Assembly (NCBI GenBank): GCA_943331855.1 | Contig: CALQNE010000091.1 | Coordinates: forward strand, 1 to 11,983 | Direction: 5' to 3' | DNA length: 11,983 nt | DNA from: Bordetella parapertussis | GTDB lineage: Bacteria > Pseudomonadota > Gammaproteobacteria > Burkholderiales > Burkholderiaceae_B | Shown: positions 6,773 to 11,983 of the stretch, piece after piece | Numbering within the stretch: the first letter of the stretch is position 1 | Layout of the letters: each line of letters begins with the position of its first letter | Notes under the pieces: model-generated | Databases searched by the model: none | What the model saw: the letters and a program-made list of their open reading frames with translations, nothing else | What the model was told of the DNA's origin: nothing | Position numbers and translations under genes: made by a program

Positions 6773-8545
6773 ATGAATGACACGACTCAGATTTCGCCCG
6801 CCCTTTCCTCACCGGCTGACCTGCAAGCTGCGACCACCAAGTGGCTCAACCGCTTCGAATCACAGCTAAGCTCGGGCAACGCAACGGGTCTGGCTGCATT
6901 GTTCGCCCCCGAATGTCATTATCGAGATATTTTGGCGTTCTCATGGACGCTGCGTCCCGCTGCCGGTGCTAAAGAGATCACTGAGTTTCTGACAAGCGTG
7001 CAAGCGAAAGTACAAGCCAAAAACTTTGCGATCGCCGAATCACGCGCCGCACCACGCAATGTCACCCGAGTCGGCATCCCAGTCATTGAAGCCATTTTTA
7101 GATTTGAAACCGCTGTTGGCCGTGGTCATGGCGTTTTGCGCTTACTGGCTAGCAACCCCGAGCAAGCCTGGGTGCTTTTGACTACGCTGGATGAGCTCAA
7201 AGGCTATGAAGAAAAAATTGGTCTGAATCGTCCAAGCGGTGATGCCTATTCACGTAATTTTGGCGGCGCCAATTGGTTAGATCAGCGCACGCGCGAGCGC
7301 GCCTTTGAAGATCGTGATCCAGTCGTCATCGTGGTCGGTGCTGGCCAGAACGGGCTAGCGGTTGCCGCGCGACTGAAACAACAAGAAATCGATACCTTGG
7401 TGGTCGACAAGTATCCGCGTATTGGTGATAACTGGCGCGTGCGTTATCACTCGTTAGCCTTGCACAACCAGATACATGTGAACCATCTGCCTTATATGCC
7501 CTTCCCGCCCTCGTGGCCCAAATACATTCCGAAGGATATGTTAGGAAACTGGCTTGAAATGTATGCCGAAGCCATGCAATTAAATTGCTGGTCGGGCACC
7601 GAGTTCACGAAAGGCAGCTATGACCCTGCCACCAAACGCTGGACTGTCACGCTTAAGCGCGCAGATGGCAGTGAACGCGTCATGCATCCTCATCACGTCA
7701 TCTTTTCAAACGGAACAAGCGGGATCGCGCGCATTCCAGACTTGCCAGGGTTGAAAGATTTCGCGGGTGACGTGTTTCACTCGCATGGTTTCAAAAATGG
7801 TGCACCCTGGAGCGGTAAAAAAGCCCTGGTCCTTGGTACCGGCAACAGCGGCCACGACATTGCTCAAGACTTATATAGCAACCAGGTCGACACGACCATC
7901 ATCCAACGTGGCTCAACGACGGTCGTGAGTATTGACCCCAGCGCCAAGCTTAACTACGCGCTCTATGAAGAAGGCCCATCGCTTGAAGACTGCGATCTTA
8001 TTGCAACGGCCACAACGTACCCCTTACTCATTCGCGCTTATCAAGCCGCGACCAAACGAATGGTTGGCCTGGACAAAGATTTAATCGCAGCGCTTAAAGC
8101 GCGAGGCTTCAGATACGACCTCGGTGAAGATGAAACAGGTCACCAAATGAAATATCGTCGCCGTGGCGGTGGCTATTATCTGAATGCAGGCTGCTCTGAT
8201 CTGATCATCGAGAAAGAAATTGGTCTCATGCAGTTCGACGACATCGAAAAGTTCGTCCCTGAAGGTGCGCTCATGAAAGATGGCACCGTCAAGAAGGCTG
8301 ACCTACTCGTACTCGCAACGGGTTACCACCCGCAGCAAGAAGTAGTGCGTCGCCTGATGGGCGACGAAATTGCTGATCGAGTCGGACAAGTTTGGGGCGT
8401 TGGCCCAAATGGCGAACTCGCAAACATGTGGACTCGCACGCCTCAACCGGGTTTATGGTTTATGGGCGGCTCGCTGGCACAAAGTCGAATTTATTCGCAC
8501 TACGTTGCCCTGCAAATTAAAGCGCTTGAGCTCGGGCTCATCTAA
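6773..8545 (+). CDS. Flavin-containing monooxygenase with N-terminal NTF2/SnoaL-like domain
   Basis: A 590-residue two-part protein. Residues about 20-145 look like an NTF2/SnoaL-type domain (WLNRFESQLSSGNATGLAALFAPECHYRDILAFSWTL and following strands). From about 180 it is a class B flavoprotein monooxygenase: FAD-binding GAGQNG (189-194) with VVDKYPRIGDNWR ending the first Rossmann unit, the signature FAGDVFHSHGF (330-340) fitting FxGxxxHxxx(Y/F), NADPH-binding GTGNSG (355-360), and ATGY (515-518). The Trp of the type I Baeyer-Villiger fingerprint is Phe here, so FMO/YUCCA-like is the better label, although some such enzymes still oxidise ketones. It should use NADPH and O2 to insert one oxygen into a soft nucleophile or carbonyl compound. 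The fused domain may shape the substrate pocket or oligomer. The ribosome site (GAGA, seven bases before ATG) is weak. The amidohydrolase gene follows 27 bp downstream, probably in one operon. Confidence 0.9.
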   Translation: MNDTTQISPALSSPADLQAATTKWLNRFESQLSSGNATGLAALFAPECHYRDILAFSWTLRPAAGAKEITEFLTSVQAKVQAKNFAIAESRAAPRNVTRVGIPVIEAIFRFETAVGRGHGVLRLLASNPEQAWVLLTTLDELKGYEEKIGLNRPSGDAYSRNFGGANWLDQRTRERAFEDRDPVVIVVGAGQNGLAVAARLKQQEIDTLVVDKYPRIGDNWRVRYHSLALHNQIHVNHLPYMPFPPSWPKYIPKDMLGNWLEMYAEAMQLNCWSGTEFTKGSYDPATKRWTVTLKRADGSERVMHPHHVIFSNGTSGIARIPDLPGLKDFAGDVFHSHGFKNGAPWSGKKALVLGTGNSGHDIAQDLYSNQVDTTIIQRGSTTVVSIDPSAKLNYALYEEGPSLEDCDLIATATTYPLLIRAYQAATKRMVGLDKDLIAALKARGFRYDLGEDETGHQMKYRRRGGGYYLNAGCSDLIIEKEIGLMQFDDIEKFVPEGALMKDGTVKKADLLVLATGYHPQQEVVRRLMGDEIADRVGQVWGVGPNGELANMWTRTPQPGLWFMGGSLAQSRIYSHYVALQIKALELGLI

Positions 8546-8572
8546 ACAAGTCTAAAAGCAGAGACCTTCAAC

Positions 8573-9412
8573 ATGATTAAGATTGACGCCCAAGTTCACG
8601 CTTACGAACATAACCATCCAGGTCGCCCCTGGGCTGCAGCCCTTCACGGGCCCGCTGCAGTCACGGGTGACGACATGATCGCTGCCATGGATGCCGTGGG
8701 TGTTGACGCTGCAATTTTGGTGTCTGTCTTCACCATGTATCAGTTTGATCCAAGCTATGCACTTGAAGTCTTTGCGAAGTATCCCAAACGCTTTCGTGTG
8801 ATCCGACCCGTCGATCCGTCAGATCCTGCTGTCGTCGATACGATCGATGCCTGGGCGGCCATGCAGGGTACCGTCGCGATTCGGATCATGCTCAATCGAG
8901 GCGTCTCTGAAGATGCAGCGGACCCTGGCATTAATCGCGTACTCGCGGCCGCGGCGCGGCACTCGCTTCCTGTCAATCTACTGTGCTGGGGACGCCTGGC
9001 GCAAGCCAAAGAACTTGCAGCGCGCAATCCAAACACGCGACTGGTAATCGACCATCTGGGCTTACAACAACCTTTTGAGCCACCTACCCCTGCAAATCCT
9101 TTTGGCGAACTGCCCACGGTACTGGCCTTGGCCAAACACGACAACGTCGTCATTAAAATCAGTGGAGCCTGCACGCTCTCACATGAAAAATTTCCGTATA
9201 AAGATATCTGGGATCCGCTTGCACGTATTTTTGATGCCTATGGCTTCGAGCGCTGTATGTGGGGTACCGACTGGACGCGAGCCGTTGAACTATTGACATA
9301 CAAACAGGGCGTTGAAGCGTTCACCCTGACCGATCGGCTCAGTGACACAGAACGCGCCCAACTCATGGGCGGCTCGTTACAAAAGATCTATAACTGGGCT
9401 TATTCGGGCTGA
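8573..9412 (+). CDS. Amidohydrolase family 2 (COG3618-like TIM-barrel hydrolase)
   Basis: A 279-residue protein of the amidohydrolase-2 type, cytoplasmic, usually acting on lactones, amides or decarboxylation substrates. The N-terminus IDAQVHAY (4-11) corresponds to the family's DxHxH, but the first His is Gln7; His9 remains. Other landmarks are His161 in VIDHLGL, NVVIKISGA (191-199) and the C-terminal Asp233 in MWGTDWTR. Losing one metal His recalls the COG3618 branch that includes 2-pyrone-4,6-dicarboxylate lactonase LigI, which works without metal, so a lactonase-like reaction is a reasonable guess. Length is typical. A weak AGAG ribosome site precedes the ATG. Its position 27 bp after the monooxygenase suggests it acts on that enzyme's product or the next intermediate. 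Its stop overlaps the convergent fourth Bug gene by 13 bp. Confidence 0.88.
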   Translation: MIKIDAQVHAYEHNHPGRPWAAALHGPAAVTGDDMIAAMDAVGVDAAILVSVFTMYQFDPSYALEVFAKYPKRFRVIRPVDPSDPAVVDTIDAWAAMQGTVAIRIMLNRGVSEDAADPGINRVLAAAARHSLPVNLLCWGRLAQAKELAARNPNTRLVIDHLGLQQPFEPPTPANPFGELPTVLALAKHDNVVIKISGACTLSHEKFPYKDIWDPLARIFDAYGFERCMWGTDWTRAVELLTYKQGVEAFTLTDRLSDTERAQLMGGSLQKIYNWAYSG

Positions 9413-10377
9413 ATACCCTGTTGCTTGATCAATGCTGACCAGCGCGTGATTTCAGCGTCGAGCAGCTGAGCTGCCTGCGCGGGTGTGTTCGCCACTGGCA
9501 CAAATGCCATGTCTTTTAAGCGCTTTTGTGACTCGGGCGTCATTAAGCCAGCGTTAATGTCCTGATTTAATTTGTTCACAATCGCCTGGGGCGTGCCCTT
9601 CGGCGCTGCAAATCCCACCCAGTAATTCATTTCAAGCCCTTCGAACCCTTCTTCGGATGCCGTCGGCACATCAGGGAGTACATCCGAGCGCTTATCCGAC
9701 AGCATCATCAAGGGGCGCAACTTACCGGCCTGAACTAACGGCAAGGTGGTTGATACAGCGCTAACTAACACCTGTACTTGTCCTGCCATCAGATCTGCAA
9801 GCACAGCACCCGCGCCACGATAAGGTACATGCGTCATTGAGATACCCAACTTGGCTTTCAATAACTCGCCCCCTAGATGGGTATTCGTGCCTGTGCCACC
9901 TGAGCCAAAATTTAATTTGCCCGGGTCAGCCTTTGCCAACGCAATCAATTCTTTAATATTTTTTGCTGGAACGGCGGGGTTAATCACCAAAACATGTCCA
10001 ACCGAAACGGCAATATTGATCGGGATGAAGGCGGTTCTAGGGTCATAGGGTAAGTTTGGCGTCAATCCAGCCGAAATCGAATACGACATTTCCATCGCCA
10101 ACAAGGTGTTGCCATCGGGTGCTGAGCGCGCAGCACTGTTCCAACCAACCACCCCACCACCACCCTGCCGATTTTCGACAATGACGGGAGTACCGAGTCG
10201 CGAACCCAGTTGCTGAGCGACCATCCTGGCAACAACGTCAGTGGCGCCACCCGTCGCGTAAGGGACAACAATTGTGATGGCCTTGGCATTCGTCGATTGC
10301 GCTGTTGCAGAACTCCCGTATGAAAGAAGGACGCTACAACAAAGAAGCAACTTCAAGAAAATCGAGTTTGAATGCAT
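9400..10377 (-). CDS. Bug/TctC-family periplasmic solute-binding receptor (fourth of four)
   Basis: A 325-residue Bug receptor with a signal peptide of about 26 residues (KLLLCCSVLLS core, ending ATA before QSTNAKA). Landmarks are ITIVVPYATGGATDVVAR, VENRQGGGGVVGW, SAPDGNTLL, LPYDPRTAF, NFGSGGTGTNTH, HVPYRGAGAVLAD and YWVGFAAPKGTPQAIV. The frame is open to a GTG at 10413, but ATG 10377 has AGGGGA (10387-10392) nine bases upstream and starts directly at the signal peptide, so it is chosen. Binding-loop residues differ from the other three receptors (AMEMSYSI, PYRGAGA), suggesting a distinct ligand. It converges on the monooxygenase-amidohydrolase operon, so it is near but not co-transcribed with it; a shared pathway is possible but unproven. 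No TctA/TctB genes are adjacent. Confidence 0.93.
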   Translation of the reverse strand: MHSNSIFLKLLLCCSVLLSYGSSATAQSTNAKAITIVVPYATGGATDVVARMVAQQLGSRLGTPVIVENRQGGGGVVGWNSAARSAPDGNTLLAMEMSYSISAGLTPNLPYDPRTAFIPINIAVSVGHVLVINPAVPAKNIKELIALAKADPGKLNFGSGGTGTNTHLGGELLKAKLGISMTHVPYRGAGAVLADLMAGQVQVLVSAVSTTLPLVQAGKLRPLMMLSDKRSDVLPDVPTASEEGFEGLEMNYWVGFAAPKGTPQAIVNKLNQDINAGLMTPESQKRLKDMAFVPVANTPAQAAQLLDAEITRWSALIKQQGIQPE

Positions 10378-10421
10378 GGTGTTGTGTCCCCTGTAGTTTT
10401 TGATTTGACCCACTGCACTTG

Positions 10422-10450
10422 ATTATCGTTGTATTTAAGCTTCACAACAA
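10422..10450 (-). promoter_or_regulatory. Possible promoter of the fourth Bug gene
   Basis: On the minus strand TTGTTG (10445-10450) and GATAAT (10422-10427, five of six to consensus) are separated by exactly 17 bases. Transcription would start near 10415, leaving a leader of about 38 bases with the AGGGGA ribosome site in it. The -35 is only half matched, so this rests mainly on the -10, spacing and location. Confidence 0.4.
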
Positions 10451-10581
10451 ACATCGAACTTGGACCGCTGGGGTAAAGAACTTAAGCCCTTGAAGCCTGG
10501 GGATGACGCAACAGTCACCTTATGCTGCGCCGCACCAATTGCTAGGCAGATCTCCACCTCTCGAAACATTACAAAATCGTA

Positions 10582-10596
10582 ACCCTAGAACAGGGT
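10582..10596. promoter_or_regulatory. Inverted repeat ACCCT-N5-AGGGT upstream of the efflux genes
   Basis: A five-base inverted repeat about 40 bp upstream of the membrane fusion protein start, within the 260-bp gap shared with the fourth Bug gene. The arms resemble those of operators bound by MerR-family metal regulators of the PbrR/CadR type, which are often placed before efflux genes. However, the spacing is about six bases shorter than in those operators and no properly spaced -35/-10 pair surrounds it. Just downstream, ACAGGGT and GCTCTGT (10591-10607) could also pair as an RNA hairpin with two wobble pairs. The rest of this gap shows nothing further apart from the minus-strand promoter. 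Confidence 0.25.
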
Positions 10597-10622
10597 GTGG
10601 CTCTGTAGAATTCGCGGGACTC

Positions 10623-10629
10623 AAAGGGG
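10623..10629 (+). promoter_or_regulatory. Ribosome binding site deciding a TTG start for the fusion protein
   Basis: AAAGGGG lies eight bases before TTG 10638. The competing ATG at 10647 would be 17 bases away, too far. The ATG at 10503 has GGGG directly against it, with no spacing, and would add 45 residues of unconvincing sequence before the membrane anchor. Confidence 0.5.
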
Positions 10630-10637
10630 TAACTGTT

Positions 10638-11831
10638 TTGATACGTATGCCGGATCGCAAGACAAAAAAGTGGATTGGCGTTGTGCTCTTGCTGCTCTTA
10701 ATCGGAGCGATAGCTGTATGGCGTAGTATTCAGCCTTCCAAAATGGTTCACATACCAACACCAGCCGCTGCCGCACAACAAGCGCAGGCAGAGCTAACTG
10801 GCCACATTCGCTTCGTGGCAGGTGCATCGCAATTATCGATGCTCGAGACACAAAGTCTACCTCTTGCCCCCATTCCCATCTCTGAGCAACTGAGCGCGCG
10901 CATTGTCTACGATGAAGATGTCACTGCCCGGATCGGCGTTGGGTTTACGGGTCGCATTCTTGAGCTCAAAGCGGCGCCGGGTGATGTCGTCAAAGCAGGA
11001 CAAGTCTTAGCGATTATCGATTCGCCCGATTTTGGTACTGCCTATGCTGACCTCAATAAAGCGCGTGCAGACGAAAAGCGTAAACAACTCGCTGTCAAAC
11101 GCGCAAAAGACTTGGTGCCTGGCGAAGCTATTTCGACGCGAGACTGGGAGGTGATACAGGCTGAACATGCGCAAGCTCAGGCTGAGACTGCGCGCGCAGA
11201 GCAACGTATCAAGAACCTGAATCCCCATGGCTTCAAAATCATCGGCCAACAAGTGATTTTGGCGAGCCCGTTAGCCGGCGTTGTGACTGAACGAACCGCA
11301 AGCCCGGCGCTTGAAGTGAACCCAAGTCTGGCAGCTCCATTATTTGTTGTAACGGACCCTCAGCGCCTTTGGGTCAGCATCGATTTACCAGAAGCCTTTC
11401 TCGGCAAAATCAAACTTGGCAGCGAGGTCTCCATCCAAAGCGATGCATATCCTGACGACACCTTTAGCGGAAAAATTATTCAACTGGGGCAAACGATCAA
11501 CCCAAATACGCGTCGCGCAAATGTTTTAGCCCGCGTGAATAATCCTGAAGGAAAATTGCTGCCAGAAATGTTTGTACGTGCTGCGGTGCTTCAAACGAGC
11601 GGTCAAGGCGTGCGGGTACCGAATCGCGCCTTAATTACGCGCGGCCTTTATGCCTATGTCTTTGTCGAAAAATCACCTGGTGATTTTGCATTCCAGCGCG
11701 TTAAACCCATCAAACGCGGCGTCGACTTTAGTTACATTGGCGAAGGGCTCAGTGGCGGTGAACGCGTGGTCATCAAAGGTGCCTTGCTTCTCGAAGCCGA
11801 GTTTTTAGCTAGCCTTGGCGAAAAACAATGA
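10638..11831 (+). CDS. CzcB-like periplasmic membrane fusion protein of an RND efflux system
   Basis: About 397 residues from a TTG start. It is the periplasmic adaptor linking an RND inner-membrane pump to an outer-membrane channel. An uncleaved N-terminal anchor (WIGVVLLLLLIGAIAVW, 12-28) has no lipobox Cys. Then come the first lipoyl half-motif (GFTGRILELKAAPGDVVKAG, 102-121, to IIDSPD), an alpha-helical hairpin rich in Ala, Gln, Lys and Arg (about 131-193), the second lipoyl half (ILASPLAGVVTERT, 207-220), a beta-barrel (LWVSIDLPEAFLGKI... to GKLLPEMFVRAAV) and the membrane-proximal domain ending GALLLEAEFLASLGEKQ. The last stretch is typical of CzcB/CusB-type adaptors of heavy-metal efflux pumps. 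No His-rich or Cys-rich metal-binding extension and no CusB-type Met cluster is seen, so the cation cannot be named. Its stop overlaps the pump start as ATGA, so the two are translationally coupled. Confidence 0.9.
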   Translation: MIRMPDRKTKKWIGVVLLLLLIGAIAVWRSIQPSKMVHIPTPAAAAQQAQAELTGHIRFVAGASQLSMLETQSLPLAPIPISEQLSARIVYDEDVTARIGVGFTGRILELKAAPGDVVKAGQVLAIIDSPDFGTAYADLNKARADEKRKQLAVKRAKDLVPGEAISTRDWEVIQAEHAQAQAETARAEQRIKNLNPHGFKIIGQQVILASPLAGVVTERTASPALEVNPSLAAPLFVVTDPQRLWVSIDLPEAFLGKIKLGSEVSIQSDAYPDDTFSGKIIQLGQTINPNTRRANVLARVNNPEGKLLPEMFVRAAVLQTSGQGVRVPNRALITRGLYAYVFVEKSPGDFAFQRVKPIKRGVDFSYIGEGLSGGERVVIKGALLLEAEFLASLGEKQ

Positions 11832-11983
11832 TCGATCGTTTGATTGTTTTTGCGTTGACCCAGCGGATGTTTGTTTTGCTGTTGGTCGCGGCCTTAATTG
11901 GTTTTGGTGGCTACGCAATCAACAATCTACCAATCGAAGCGTTTCCAGATGTGCAAGACGTGCAAGTCAGGGTTATTTCGCAA
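11828..11983 (+). CDS. RND efflux pump inner-membrane subunit, HME type (CzcA/CusA-like), N-terminal part
   Basis: The first 52 codons of a gene leaving the right edge; the full proteins run to about 1000-1050 residues. MIDRLIVFALTQRMFVLLLVAALIGFGGYAI is the cytoplasmic tip and first transmembrane helix, followed by LPIEAFPDVQDVQV (39-52 region), matching the LPIDAFPD/VPDITNVQV segment that begins the first periplasmic loop of heavy-metal-exporting RND pumps. These are proton-driven trimers that expel divalent or monovalent metal ions through the adaptor and an outer-membrane channel. The ATG overlaps the adaptor stop by four bases. The helix-4 residues that separate Zn/Co/Cd, Cu/Ag and Ni groups lie beyond the window. 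Confidence 0.88.
   Translation, partial: MIDRLIVFALTQRMFVLLLVAALIGFGGYAINNLPIEAFPDVQDVQVRVISQ

Noticed and set aside
6773..8545. Type I Baeyer-Villiger monooxygenase label
   Set aside because: The fingerprint requires Trp at the end of FxGxxxHxxxW; here it is Phe340, fitting FMO-like enzymes better. The activity itself is not excluded.
1403..10491. TTAAGCCCTT at 1403-1412 and 10482-10491, and inverted at 6646-6655
   Set aside because: Ten-base repeats are expected by chance in 12 kb, one copy lies inside the hydrolase coding sequence, and positions relative to starts do not agree.
10503..10637. N-terminal extension of the efflux adaptor from ATG 10503
   Set aside because: No correctly spaced ribosome site, and the translated sequence has no adaptor-like features; the region more likely carries the promoter.
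1..11983. Mobile elements, CRISPR arrays, tRNA or rRNA genes, toxin-antitoxin or defence genes
   Set aside because: I saw no transposase-like protein, terminal repeats, regularly spaced repeats or cloverleaf-like sequence; nearly all DNA is taken by recognisable metabolic and transport genes.

Overview
The window looks like an accessory catabolic and transport region from a betaproteobacterium, most likely Burkholderiales and probably Alcaligenaceae. The main reason is four separate genes for Bug/TctC-type periplasmic solute receptors, a family greatly expanded in Bordetella, Advenella and their relatives. By eye the base composition is close to balanced, so a high-GC Bordetella is less likely than a moderate-GC relative. 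Taxonomy is inferred from gene content only.

Layout from left to right. (1) Positions 1-1305, minus strand: a Bug receptor followed by the first 97 codons of a TauD/TfdA-type 2-oxoglutarate-dependent dioxygenase that runs off the left edge. (2) 1444-2412, plus: a second Bug gene, divergent from the first. (3) 2445-4150, minus: a class II aldolase/adducin-family gene and a third Bug gene, translationally coupled through an ATGA overlap. (4) 4367-5542, plus: an MFS permease, divergent from the aldolase. (5) 5519-6673, minus: an epoxide-hydrolase-type alpha/beta hydrolase whose 3' end overlaps that of the MFS gene. (6) 6773-9412, plus: a flavin monooxygenase with an N-terminal NTF2/SnoaL-like domain, then a COG3618-type amidohydrolase. 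(7) 9400-10377, minus: a fourth Bug gene, overlapping the amidohydrolase tail to tail. (8) 10638-11983, plus: a CzcB-like membrane fusion protein and the start of an HME-type RND pump, running off the right edge.

The genes of blocks 1-7 fit uptake and oxidative breakdown of small organic acids or carbonyl compounds. Bug receptors and the MFS permease would handle uptake, the dioxygenase and flavin monooxygenase oxygenation, and the two hydrolases and aldolase-fold enzyme ring opening or C-C chemistry. No substrate can be named from sequence alone. Block 8 is a separate metal or cation efflux module. No TctA/TctB membrane subunits, transcription regulators, RNA genes, transposases or CRISPR arrays are visible.

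The most notable details are a 14-bp motif shared by the upstream regions of the first Bug gene and the aldolase gene, an aldolase-fold enzyme that keeps its three metal histidines but has Gly where the catalytic acid is expected, an amidohydrolase with Gln replacing the first metal-binding His, and a monooxygenase/amidohydrolase pair that could form and open an ester or lactone. None of these amounts to a clearly new system; they are testable leads.
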